A stretch of 64,000 bases of DNA from Sphingobium sp. TCM1 (GTDB taxonomy: Bacteria; Pseudomonadota; Alphaproteobacteria; Sphingomonadales; Sphingomonadaceae), in assembly GCF_001650725.1 (NCBI RefSeq), contig NZ_LXVX01000010.1:16122-80121 (forward strand). Direction: 5' to 3'. The position numbers and the translations under genes were made by a program. Below, piece after piece: positions 18,549 to 26,220 of the stretch. The notes below the pieces were generated by a model. That model searched no databases. It was given only the letters and a program-made list of their open reading frames with translations, and was not told the DNA's origin. Every line of letters begins with the position of its first letter. Within the stretch, counting starts at the first letter, position 1.

Positions 18549-19513
18549 TCATGGACGGCCTCCCCGACCTCGCCGCCTACCGCCGCTTCGTCGTGGCCTT
18601 CAGCGGCGGCAAGGACAGCCTCGCCAGCCTTCTCGTCCTGTTGGCGCACGGCGTTCCTCCAGCACGGATCGAATTGCATCACCATGATGTGGACGGTCAG
18701 GGGCCGAGCTTCATGGATTGGCCCTGCACACCGGCTTATGTCGACGCGCTCGCCCGCCATCTTGGGATCGTCCTATACCGGTCCTGCCGGGTCGGCGGTT
18801 TCGCGCGGGAACTAGACCGGGAAAATGCGTCGACCGCGCCGATCATGTTCGACACCCCCGATGGTTCGCGCGTTGCGGGCGGGGCCGGGCCATCGGGCAC
18901 TCGGGGCCTGTTCCCCCAGGTCTCGGCCGATCTTCGGGTGCGCTGGTGCAGCCCGGCGCTCAAGATCGATGTGCTTGCGGCGGCCATCCGCAATCAAGGC
19001 CGCTTTTTCGAGGGCAAGACCCTCGTTCTCACCGGGGAGCGCGCGGAGGAAAGCCCCGGCCGTGCTCGCTATGCGGTTCTCGAACCCCATCGGACCATGA
19101 GCGGCCGGCGCCATGTCGATCATTGGCGGCCGGTGCTGCTTTGGACCGAGCAACAGGTGTGGGACATCATCGCGTCGGCGCGGATCAGGCCGCATCCGGC
19201 ATATCGTCTAGGTTGGGGCCGCCTCTCATGTCGATGCTGCATTTTCGGGACGGCGGATCAATGGGCGACCCTGCGCCTGATCTTTCCAGACGCGTTTGAG
19301 GGCATCGCCCGCCGCGAAGCGGCGAGCGGCAGGACGATCCATCGCTCGTTTAGCGTGACCGAGTTGGCCGACCGCGGGTGCCCCTATCCCGCAGCTCTGA
19401 CCCATGAGGATGATCGGTCGCAGGCGGATGATTCCGTCTGGCGGCTGCGGATCACGCTCGACCCTTGGTCGTTGCCGGCAGGCGCGTTCGGCGAACGTGC
19501 TGGCCCGACCTGA
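18545..19513 (+). CDS. PP-loop ATPase, PAPS-reductase-like, first copy
   Basis: The product is a 322-residue member of the adenine-nucleotide alpha-hydrolase superfamily. The PP-loop FSGGKDSLASLL is at residue 19-30. Cysteines in VRWCSPALK and LSCRCCIFGTADQW could bind a metal or an iron-sulfur cluster. An arginine-rich stretch (TGERAEESPGRARY) resembles PAPS reductase and DndC-like proteins that activate sulfate or move sulfur. The substrate is unknown; DNA or tRNA sulfur modification is one possibility. The GTG start at 18545 overlaps the ArdC stop. A second PP-loop protein is encoded 1.8 kb downstream. Confidence 0.82.
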   Translation: MIMDGLPDLAAYRRFVVAFSGGKDSLASLLVLLAHGVPPARIELHHHDVDGQGPSFMDWPCTPAYVDALARHLGIVLYRSCRVGGFARELDRENASTAPIMFDTPDGSRVAGGAGPSGTRGLFPQVSADLRVRWCSPALKIDVLAAAIRNQGRFFEGKTLVLTGERAEESPGRARYAVLEPHRTMSGRRHVDHWRPVLLWTEQQVWDIIASARIRPHPAYRLGWGRLSCRCCIFGTADQWATLRLIFPDAFEGIARREAASGRTIHRSFSVTELADRGCPYPAALTHEDDRSQADDSVWRLRITLDPWSLPAGAFGERAGPT

Positions 19514-19526
19514 TCTTGGCTGGAGC

Positions 19527-19552
19527 GAGAGGAGAGGGGGCCTTCGGCGGGG
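19527..19552 (+). repeat. purine-rich leader element, copy 4
   Basis: GAGAGGAGAGGGGGCCTTCG, followed by GCGGGG, lies before the gene at 19586 and matches copy 2 over more than 20 bases. Confidence 0.55.
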
Positions 19553-19563
19553 TGCGCATCATT

Positions 19564-19579
19564 GCGCCAAGCTGGAGGC
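19564..19579 (+). repeat. 16-bp pre-start element, copy 2
   Basis: GCGCCAAGCTGGAGGC is identical to 9644-9659 and again carries the Shine-Dalgarno sequence of the following gene. Confidence 0.6.
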
Positions 19580-19585
19580 TGACCG

Positions 19586-20215
19586 ATGTTCTACGATACG
19601 CTCTATCGCCATAATCAGGCGCTCATTCCCGACCCGGATGCAACCATAGGCGCTGCGCTTCATGGGTTGCTCAGTGCGATCGACGACTGTCGGCGCGCCG
19701 GTAAGTCCATCGAACAGGACGCAGCGATCCTGCTTCTTATCCGGGCGCTGGCCGGCAGCGCTGCGCGCGCCGCACCGGATGTCGCCGCTCTTGCCGCACG
19801 ATGCGCGGCCGATCGCGCAGCGATCCTCGCGCATCCGGCTCTGCTCGCCATTGCCGGCCATCGGGTCGGCGGGGACCGTATCGCCAAGCGGACCTTTCAT
19901 GCGCAGGCGCGTCAGGCGCTTGCGCGCGTCACCGAGGCGCTCGGTCTCGCTCCAGAGGAGTGCAAGATCGTCGTCACGGCTGGTGGCGATCATGAGGATG
20001 GCATGACCGAGCTGCGCCATGCCGACTTCACCGTCCGCGTCGTCCCGCGCGGCTTTTTGCCCGATAGCGAGGTAACCTGGTTCCGCTGCGCGCGCGGCGT
20101 GATTGCGGGGCATCCCTGTCACGGCAAGGCGGCGCTTCTGCTCGATCCCGGCGCCTTCGCTCGCCGCCTTTCGGCGCTGCGCCCCGCTCGCACGCCCTTG
20201 CCGGTCGCGGCCTAA
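19586..20215 (+). CDS. hypothetical protein, 209 residues
   Basis: I do not recognise this family. The first 120 residues are alanine-rich and probably helical; the second half is mixed alpha/beta, with ECKIVVTAGGDHEDGMTELRHAD and a single cysteine-histidine cluster (RCARGVIAGHPCHGK). ATG 19586 has GGAGG 8 bases upstream inside the repeated 16-mer. Its shared leader elements tie it to the helicase and ParB-like genes, so it is probably part of the same co-regulated plasmid set. Confidence 0.65.
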   Translation: MFYDTLYRHNQALIPDPDATIGAALHGLLSAIDDCRRAGKSIEQDAAILLLIRALAGSAARAAPDVAALAARCAADRAAILAHPALLAIAGHRVGGDRIAKRTFHAQARQALARVTEALGLAPEECKIVVTAGGDHEDGMTELRHADFTVRVVPRGFLPDSEVTWFRCARGVIAGHPCHGKAALLLDPGAFARRLSALRPARTPLPVAA

Positions 20216-20270
20216 CCACCGGTTTCATCCATGCGCCAGTTCGTCCGGCGCGCAAATCAAGGAGGCTATT

Positions 20271-20681
20271 GTGGCTGACTATTACACGCATTGTTCCTGC
20301 ACGCTCGATGTCGGGAACCGCGCCAATGTCGAGCAGGCGCTCGCCTTGTACGCTGATACGCTCCCAAACGAGGATGGCCTCACCTTTCCCGATGGCTTCA
20401 GGCTCGAACCGCCCGCCGATGAAGGCACCGAGCTTTGGATCCACGACGATGGCGGAGGCGATGTCGAGCTGGTCATCAGCTTCGTGCTGCTTTGCGCCGA
20501 GAGGCTCTTCCTGGAGGGGCGGTGGGGCTTCGAATATGGCCTGACCGCTTCGCGTCCGTTGCTCGATGGCTTCGGCGGGGGCGCGCATGTGGTCGACCTG
20601 TCCGACCGCAGTTCCCTCAGCTGGACGTCGACGTCGGAGTGGCTGGCCGGCGTCCTGGCAGGAGGCGACGGCAATGCCTGA
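20271..20681 (+). CDS. hypothetical protein, 136 residues
   Basis: This small acidic protein (ADYYTHCSCTLDVG at the N-terminus, then ELWIHDDGGGDVELVISFVL) has no family that I recognise. The GTG at 20271 is fixed by GGAGG 5 bases before it; the frame is open further upstream but that region overlaps the previous gene. The stop overlaps the start of the next gene by 8 bases, indicating an operon. The content suggests a small alpha/beta domain with no transmembrane segment. Confidence 0.7.
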   Translation: MADYYTHCSCTLDVGNRANVEQALALYADTLPNEDGLTFPDGFRLEPPADEGTELWIHDDGGGDVELVISFVLLCAERLFLEGRWGFEYGLTASRPLLDGFGGGAHVVDLSDRSSLSWTSTSEWLAGVLAGGDGNA

Positions 20682-21318
20682 GCTTGTCACCACCAACGTC
20701 TATCGGCTCCAGGAGCTGTCGGCGACCGCTAAGGATGCGGCGCGCCGCTGGTATCGGCAGGACGCACCCTGCGATGACTGGCATGAATTTGTGTTCGACG
20801 ACTTCGCGCGCATTTGCGAACTCATCGGCGTCGAACTGAGCAGCCATGCCGTCCGCCTGTACGGGGGAGGGACCCGGCAAGCACCGCGCATCTGGTTCTC
20901 AGGCTTCTCGAGCCAGGGCGACGGAGCGTGTTTCGAAGGGCGCTACCGCTATGCCCGGTCTTCGGTGAAGGCGATCCGCGCCCATGCGCCGCGCGATGGC
21001 GAACTCCACCGGATTGCGGATACGTTGGCGGCGATCCAGCGGTTGAACTTCTACCAGCTCGGGGCCGGCATCACCCATCGCGGCCGCTATTATCACGAAT
21101 ATAGCATGACGATCGACGTCGAGCGGTCCGGTCCTGTCGAAAGCGCGATGACCGACGGTGCCGAAGAGGTGGTGGTGGAGGCGCTGCGCGACCTCGCACG
21201 GTGGCTCTATCGCCAGCTCGAAGCCGAATATGCGTATCAGACGGCCGACGAGCAGGTCGATGCGGCGATCATCGCCAATGACTACAGCTTCACCGATGAC
21301 GGTGTGCGCTTCCCATGA
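20674..21318 (+). CDS. antitoxin-of-stability-system-like protein
   Basis: A 214-residue protein. Sequences of this type are often labelled antitoxin of a toxin-antitoxin stability system in sphingomonad and rhizobial plasmids. The recognisable core runs from LQELSATAKDAARRWY through IWFSGFSSQGDGACFEGRY to RGRYYHEYSMTIDVE and ends with DLARWLYRQLEAEYAYQTAD. No toxin gene is adjacent, so the label should not be taken as proof of a TA pair. ATG 20674 lies inside the end of the previous gene, and its own stop overlaps the next start as ATGA. Confidence 0.6.
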   Translation: MPELVTTNVYRLQELSATAKDAARRWYRQDAPCDDWHEFVFDDFARICELIGVELSSHAVRLYGGGTRQAPRIWFSGFSSQGDGACFEGRYRYARSSVKAIRAHAPRDGELHRIADTLAAIQRLNFYQLGAGITHRGRYYHEYSMTIDVERSGPVESAMTDGAEEVVVEALRDLARWLYRQLEAEYAYQTADEQVDAAIIANDYSFTDDGVRFP

Positions 21319-22319
21319 CGCGGCCCCCTGTCATCGCTGCATGGGGCGCCGGCGTCGATTCAACCGCGATGATCATCGAACTGGCGGAACGGGGAGAGCC
21401 CATCGACATGGTGCTGTTCGCTGATCCAGGTTCCGAGAAGAACCAGACCTATGCCTTCATCCCACTCTTCCGCACCTGGATGGAAGAACGCGGCATCGCC
21501 TCCGAAATCGTTCGGTATCAACCGCGCAATTTCAAGCACTGGCCGCCTTATGCGACCATCGCCGAAAATATGCTCTCGAATGCGACGCTCCCTTCGGTCG
21601 TGTTCGGTGGGGGGTCCTGCTCGCAGAAATGGAAGGTGGCCCCCCAGGAAGCGTGGACGGCGGGCTGGGAGCCGGCGCGCCGTTGCTGGGACGAAGGAGG
21701 GCGGGTCACCAAGCTGATCGGCTACGATGCTTCAGCGCGCGATACGCAGCGTTACCGCCATGCGCTCGTCTGCGAGGATCCGCGCTACCACTACCGTTAT
21801 CCGTTGCGCGAATGGGGATGGGATCGCGCGCGGTGCGCGGCGCGGATTGCAGCCGCGGGTCTGCCCGTTCCCCCCAAGTCGAGCTGCTTCTTCTGCGGCG
21901 CGATGAAGCCGGACGAAGTCATGGACCTGTCGATCGATGAGCTGCGCGTCATCGTGTTGATGGAGGCACGCGCGCGGCCACGTTTGCGCAATGTGCAGGG
22001 TTTGTGGCGCAAGCCGGTGCTCGGCTGTCGCGGTGCGATCCCCCGTCCCGGCAGCATCACCGAGTTTATCCGCGAGCGGGGGCTGCTGCCACCGTCCGAG
22101 ATCGACCAGATCATGGACATCGCGCCAGACGCGCTTTTGGATTTTCAGGCGGCGCAAGCCGCCCTTCCTGTCGAGAAGCGGACGCCGATGGGCGACTGGC
22201 TCTACGATTTCCAGCACGCAGCTGCAGCGCTGCGCACCACAACACGCCTGCCTGATGATCCCGAGCGCGCATCAGCCAGGTCGCGTTTCAGCCAAGGAGG
22301 ACCGGATGCCACGCTATAA
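21315..22319 (+). CDS. PP-loop ATPase, PAPS-reductase-like, second copy
   Basis: The protein of 334 residues is a second alpha-hydrolase-type ATPase. The PP-loop is AAWGAGVDSTAMI (about residues 8-20), a divergent form of SGGxDS. A conserved FADPGSEKNQTY follows. Two cysteine groups (GGGSCSQKWKVAP and KSSCFFCGAMKPDE) may bind a metal or transfer sulfur. It differs clearly from the PP-loop protein at 18545, so this is a pair of paralogous classes, not a duplication. The start overlaps the previous stop (ATGA), and the 3' end overlaps the next small gene by 14 bases. Confidence 0.82.
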   Translation: MTRPPVIAAWGAGVDSTAMIIELAERGEPIDMVLFADPGSEKNQTYAFIPLFRTWMEERGIASEIVRYQPRNFKHWPPYATIAENMLSNATLPSVVFGGGSCSQKWKVAPQEAWTAGWEPARRCWDEGGRVTKLIGYDASARDTQRYRHALVCEDPRYHYRYPLREWGWDRARCAARIAAAGLPVPPKSSCFFCGAMKPDEVMDLSIDELRVIVLMEARARPRLRNVQGLWRKPVLGCRGAIPRPGSITEFIRERGLLPPSEIDQIMDIAPDALLDFQAAQAALPVEKRTPMGDWLYDFQHAAAALRTTTRLPDDPERASARSRFSQGGPDATL

Positions 22320-22518
22320 CCACCTTGTCACGATCGCCTTCAGTATCGTTTCGGACCACGAGCGCGGCGAGGATTTCACGCCAGCGATGCTCAAGGAGGC
22401 ATTGTTCGCGCGGATCCGTGACCTCGACACTAGCACCGACGGGGTCGAGTGGCTCGAAGCGGTCGGCGCGCCATGCGACACCTATGAGGAAGAGCCGCCT
22501 GTGGTCTCCGATCGCTGA
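22306..22518 (+). CDS. small conserved-looking protein, 70 residues
   Basis: This 70-residue product (PRYNHLVTIAFSIVSDHERG at the start) has AAGGAGG 5 bases before its ATG, inside the end of the PP-loop gene, so it is translated from the same message. The sequence has one predicted alpha/beta unit and an acidic C-terminus. I do not recognise a family. It is probably an accessory subunit or an unrelated plasmid small protein. Confidence 0.65.
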   Translation: MPRYNHLVTIAFSIVSDHERGEDFTPAMLKEALFARIRDLDTSTDGVEWLEAVGAPCDTYEEEPPVVSDR

Positions 22519-23026
22519 CACCAACGACGGTTGCGCGAACGATGGCCCGCGTCGGACCATCTCGATCAGGTCAGCGATCGTGACGACAGTGGGCGCAAGC
22601 ACGGGCACGAACTTGCAGCGTTCTCGACCATGATGACGCCATCTCACCCCGCGTTGGTCTCGCCCTTAAATCGTCCAGTATCGGTGCGAGGAGGTCGACG
22701 CGCCTTGCGCCATAGCGCGCCTGACCACTCCCGTTGGACGAGCGGCGCAGTGAGCCGATCTTGAACCATTTGCTCTGACCTCGAAGATCCGCTTGTGCGG
22801 ACGCTGCCTGTCATGGTGCGGGCACCAGATGACGATGCCGGTGCCATGCCGGATTGGGGGTTATGACACCGCCGAGTGCAAACGGGTGACAGCGCGATCC
22901 GAAGCCCCAGATCTCGCGATCAGCGCCTGCGAGGGGGATTTTGGGCTCACCGTCTGAACCGACAGCCTCGCCGCCAGAGGATGCGGCACATGGGCGGTCG
23001 CGAGGGCCTGGCAACCCTTTCGCTGC
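22519..23026. other. no gene recognised
   Basis: About 500 bases follow the PP-loop operon. Short open frames are present on both strands, but none has a ribosome-binding site with a recognisable product. The stretch could hold a decayed gene. It leads into a repeated structured element. Confidence 0.4.
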
Positions 23027-23085
23027 GGGCCGTGTTGCCGCGTGCCGCGGCTGCCCGCTCCACCCCGCCACGAAAGGGTTTCCCT
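23027..23085 (+). repeat. repeated structured leader, copy A
   Basis: A 58-base element with GTTGCCGCGTGCCGCGGC, CTGCCCGC and GGGTTTCCC blocks recurs at 25619-25676. Here AACCCTTTCG (23013-23022) pairs perfectly with CGAAAGGGTT (23071-23080), enclosing most of the repeat. A second hairpin (CCGGCGG / CCGCCGG, 23139-23157) follows before the DUF2493 gene. A cis-acting RNA is a reasonable guess. Confidence 0.55.
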
Positions 23086-23181
23086 CGGCTGCGCCTCGGT
23101 GCCTGACCCTCTCGATCGACCGCCCAGGAGGTGCGCATCCGGCGGAGAGGCCGCCGGTTCAGAACCGAAAGGCAAGCCAAC

Positions 23182-24141
23182 ATGTCCACCTCGCTAGCAG
23201 CCGCCTTGGCGGCACTGGAACTGGGCCATCTCGAACCTGCCGCCGAAGAACTGTCGGGCATGGCGCCACCGCCGATCGAGGCCCTCGAGCAAACCGTCAC
23301 CGCCATCTGGAGCGACCTCTTCACGACGATGACGAACACGTCGATCGAACGCGACATCGAAGATCTCGGCTGGAGCCTGGTCAATCTCTTCCACCGCGCC
23401 GCCGCCAAGAAGCATGGGCTGGTCGACCGGCTGACCGACGACATTCGGCTCCTCCTCGCCGAACAGGACGGCTCGGAGATCAGCACCAACGACCTGGAGG
23501 AGAAGATCGACCTCGCCAAGAAGGTCGAGGAATCCGCAGGCGCCTTCGAGGTCATGCGCGATGTCGCTGCCGCTCACTATATGCGCGAGACGGGGCGGTC
23601 CTGGGTTCCCTCTTCCGGCAACCGCATTTCGCTGGGCGTCACGGCCGCGATCGTCGACGGCAACGCCTTCCTGCGGGCACGTCGCGAACGTCGCCTCGAG
23701 GCCAATACTGCCCGCGGCACGCCGGTTGTGTTCGCAGGTGGCCGCCTGACCTTTGCCAATGATGCTGACCTCAAGACTTTCGCTGACAATCTGCTGGCGA
23801 CGCTCAACAAGGTCCGCGCCCATGTCGGCGACATGTACCTCGTCCATGGTGGCGACATGAAGGGCATCGAGCGGCTTGCAGCCTCCTGGGCCGAACAGAA
23901 GGGCATCCAGCAAGTGCGGTTCGGTCTCGATCGCAAGCTGGGGGATCGCGCTGGCTTCCGCCGCAACGAGCAGATGCTCTCGCTCAAACCCCGGTTCGTC
24001 ATCGCATTCCAAGGCAATGGTGTGACCGAACGGCTCGTGATCGAGGCGAAAGCCCGCAACATCCGTGTCGTTGACCGGCGCGGGCCGCTCGGCGCCCCTC
24101 CGGCATCCCTCAAAGCCGAGGGCCGTCAGCGATCAAGCTGA
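23182..24141 (+). CDS. DUF2493 (SLOG/YspA-like) domain protein
   Basis: A 319-residue protein. The C-terminal part (about residues 180-300) has the SLOG-like Rossmann pattern of DUF2493: VVFAGGRLTFAND, then VHGGDMKGIERLAASWAEQK and KPRFVIAFQGNGVTERLV. The N-terminal 170 residues are helical (LEQTVTAIWSDLFTTMTNT). SLOG domains bind nucleotide-derived signals or act in conflict systems; the role here is unknown. ATG 23182 starts the conserved region; the frame is open upstream to 23131 but without a ribosome-binding site. Two hairpins overlap its stop. Confidence 0.8.
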   Translation: MSTSLAAALAALELGHLEPAAEELSGMAPPPIEALEQTVTAIWSDLFTTMTNTSIERDIEDLGWSLVNLFHRAAAKKHGLVDRLTDDIRLLLAEQDGSEISTNDLEEKIDLAKKVEESAGAFEVMRDVAAAHYMRETGRSWVPSSGNRISLGVTAAIVDGNAFLRARRERRLEANTARGTPVVFAGGRLTFANDADLKTFADNLLATLNKVRAHVGDMYLVHGGDMKGIERLAASWAEQKGIQQVRFGLDRKLGDRAGFRRNEQMLSLKPRFVIAFQGNGVTERLVIEAKARNIRVVDRRGPLGAPPASLKAEGRQRSS

Positions 24142-24186
24142 CGGCCAGGGGAGCACCCTGACGTGGGTGCCTTCCCCCTTTTTTTA
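24121..24186 (+). terminator. tandem hairpins with T-run
   Basis: A perfect stem GGCCGTCAGC / GCTGACGGCC (24121-24146) overlaps the DUF2493 stop. It is followed by GGGGAGCACCC / GGGTGCCTTCCCC (24148-24178, one bulge) and a run of seven T. Confidence 0.75.
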
Positions 24187-24295
24187 GCCTCATCGGGAAA
24201 GAACGCCCGCCAGCCAGAGGGGAGGTTGCGACGGCGTGAGCGGGCCGCGCGGGATCGCCGGCTCGGCTTGAAACCATCCCTACTGGAGACATGAA

Positions 24296-24772
24296 ATGGA
24301 TCATGCAGCACCGCTGACGCCGGTCAATATCGACTGGGGCGCCGTCATGGCACGCCACGCCGCTTACGAGGCGAAGACCGCCTCGCTCATGCCATTGAAC
24401 AAGGCTGCGCTGTTCGATGCGTTCCAAACTGTCGGTATCACCTTGGTCACGGTGGCTTTCGACGGCGGTGGCGATTCCGGTCAGATCGAAAGCGTTGATG
24501 CCGTCGCCGGCGACGAACCGGCGGATCTGCCCCAGGTGCAGATTACCCTGCTCAAGGCGCAGCCGGATGGCTCCGGAACTGAGACGGCGATCATGTCAGT
24601 CGCCGACGCTATCGAAGACCTTGCGTATCAACTCCTCACCCAAAGCCATCCGGGCTGGGAGAATAATGACGGCGCCTATGGCGAATTCCGCTTCGACGTG
24701 TCCGCCCGGACAATCACGCTCGATCACAACGACCGCTACACCGCGGTCGAATCCTTCGAGCATGAATGGTGA
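24296..24772 (+). CDS. DUF6878-like protein
   Basis: A 158-residue acidic protein. The C-terminal stretch HPGWENNDGAYGEFRFDV followed by ARTITLDHNDRYT is what I associate with DUF6878 proteins of alphaproteobacterial plasmids; the assignment is from memory of the pattern. The function of the family is unknown. GGAG lies 9 bases before ATG 24296. It ends 10 bases before the next gene, so the two form an operon. Confidence 0.65.
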   Translation: MDHAAPLTPVNIDWGAVMARHAAYEAKTASLMPLNKAALFDAFQTVGITLVTVAFDGGGDSGQIESVDAVAGDEPADLPQVQITLLKAQPDGSGTETAIMSVADAIEDLAYQLLTQSHPGWENNDGAYGEFRFDVSARTITLDHNDRYTAVESFEHEW

Positions 24773-24782
24773 GGAGGGTGTG

Positions 24783-25172
24783 ATGGGACATTGCTATCAC
24801 CACGCGCTGTCGTCGGTTCGTAAATGGGGCGGCGTGGCCGAGGATTATCTGCCGCTGCATCAGTGGTTCGATGAATCGAAATCCATCACCGCCGATTATC
24901 GGCATCGTGCGCTGCGGCACCATGCCGAAGGCATTTTCATGCTCGAGCGCTTTTTCGGCGCCACCATCACCATTTCGACTGGACGCCAGGTGCCGGTTCG
25001 GTTGATCGGCGAGCAGCACGTCATGGAAGACCTCGGTTTCATTCCGAGCTTTGTCGACTGGGTTCGGTGCATCCAGCCCAAGCCCTGGATGGGCCGCGCG
25101 CAACCGATCCATACCGTTGTCGACCCATTCGCCGTGGCCGATGGCAATGCCACCGAGCGCGCGACAGCGTAA
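24783..25172 (+). CDS. DUF6915-like protein
   Basis: A 129-residue protein with the pattern YHHALSSVRKWGGVAEDYLP, HQWFDESKSITADYRHRALR and HHAEGIFMLERFFGATITIS that I associate with DUF6915. Many histidines and aromatics suggest a folded metal-binding or helical protein; no activity is known. GAGGAGG lies 6 bases before ATG 24783; a GTG immediately before it (24780) is also possible. It is the last gene of this pair. Confidence 0.7.
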   Translation: MGHCYHHALSSVRKWGGVAEDYLPLHQWFDESKSITADYRHRALRHHAEGIFMLERFFGATITISTGRQVPVRLIGEQHVMEDLGFIPSFVDWVRCIQPKPWMGRAQPIHTVVDPFAVADGNATERATA

Positions 25173-25618
25173 TGGCTTCGCATGCGGCGGGGCAGACGCG
25201 CCGCATCCGGGCTGGTGAGTGCGGCCCGGAAGGTCACCTCCTCTGCGATGAGGTGACCTCGGCCGCTCTGTCCTGATGTGCCGCAGGCGGGGCTTTGGCA
25301 GTTGACCGTTGTCCTTCGCGCTTGTCGATCCGCAAGGCCAACACCAACGCCAGGCAGCAGTGAAGGCCATCATGCCATCTCTGGGAATTCCGCAGCGCTC
25401 TATCTGCCGTGTTGCTGACGCTTGGGGCCGAAGTGTGGGGCAGATGGAGAGAGCTGTACCACCCCCGGTGGAGATTGTGGGGATCGTGGGCTGACGGGGC
25501 GGGGATAGACGACGTCCGGCATGGTTTCCGTCAGATCGTGCCGGCAGTGAGGAATAACCCCTTCTTATTCACCTGCCCCCTAAGTCGGCCGTCCAGCGTC
25601 TCCAACCCGCGAACCTTC
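25173..25618. other. no gene recognised
   Basis: About 450 bases contain only short frames without a family match. A GC-rich inverted segment (AAGGTCACCTCCTCTGCGAT, then GAGGTGACCT) around 25231-25259 could form a hairpin with GAGGTGACC / GGTCACCTC arms. The stretch leads into the second copy of the repeated leader. Confidence 0.4.
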
Positions 25619-25676
25619 GGGCCGAGTTGCCGTGTGCCACGGCTGCCCGCACCACCCCTCGTTTCGGGGTTTCCCT
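25619..25676 (+). repeat. repeated structured leader, copy B
   Basis: About 57 bases resemble copy A at 23027 (GTTGCCGTGTGCCACGGC, CTGCCCGC, GGGTTTCCC). The local hairpin CCCC-TCGTTTC-GGGG is present. It lies 100 bases upstream of the second ssb. Confidence 0.55.
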
Positions 25677-25775
25677 GCGCGCTGTCGCGCTCCGGTGGAG
25701 GCGCTGTCCTGGCCGCCTTTTTCGGGGATCAGTCGAAGGGATCATCCCTCGGCCGACAGAAAAGGAAACCTCGAC

Positions 25776-26180
25776 ATGCAGAACATCGTCATCCTCGCCG
25801 GCAACGTCGGCGCCACCCCCGAAGCCCGCACCACGCAGGGCGGCATCAGGATCACCCATTTCAGCCTCGCGACTTCGCGGCCCAAGCGCGACAGCGACGG
25901 CAAGGTCATCAAGGATCGCGACGGCTACCGCGTCGAAGACACCGAATGGCACCGGATCACCTGCTTCAACGGCGTCGGCAAGACCGTTGAGGAATATGTC
26001 GACAAGGGCATGAAGGTGATGGTCCGCGGCCGCATCCATTACACCAGCTGGACCGATCAGGACGACATCAAGCGCTACGGCACCGAGATCATCGCCGACG
26101 AGGTGACCTTCCTAACCCGCGCCAAGCCGGCGGATCGCTCGGGCAACGACATGCCGGATGACGAAGAGATTCCCTTCTGA
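25776..26180 (+). CDS. ssb: single-stranded DNA-binding protein, second copy
   Basis: A 134-residue SSB. OB-fold blocks are QNIVILAGNVGATPEARTTQ, THFSLATSR, TEWHRITCFNGVGKTVEEYV and GMKVMVRGRIHYTSW. Unlike the SSB at 9663, it ends in the acidic tip DDEEIPF that binds partner proteins. AAAGGAAA precedes ATG 25776. It is monocistronic, with a strong terminator directly after. Two SSBs on one element suggest separate duties, for example in conjugation and in replication. Confidence 0.93.
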   Translation: MQNIVILAGNVGATPEARTTQGGIRITHFSLATSRPKRDSDGKVIKDRDGYRVEDTEWHRITCFNGVGKTVEEYVDKGMKVMVRGRIHYTSWTDQDDIKRYGTEIIADEVTFLTRAKPADRSGNDMPDDEEIPF

Positions 26181-26189
26181 AGCCGGATC

Positions 26190-26220
26190 GGCCCGGTGGC
26201 ATCTGCCACCGGGCCTTTTT
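26190..26220 (+). terminator. rho-independent terminator
   Basis: A perfect 11-bp stem GGCCCGGTGGC / GCCACCGGGCC with a 4-base loop and five T follows the second ssb. Confidence 0.92.

Noticed and set aside
20674..21318. A toxin-antitoxin pair
   Set aside because: The protein type is often named antitoxin, but no toxin-like gene is adjacent; the neighbours are PP-loop ATPase and unknown genes.
22288..22647. Minus-strand frame overlapping the 70-residue gene
   Set aside because: The plus-strand gene has a strong Shine-Dalgarno and operon context; this frame has no recognisable product.
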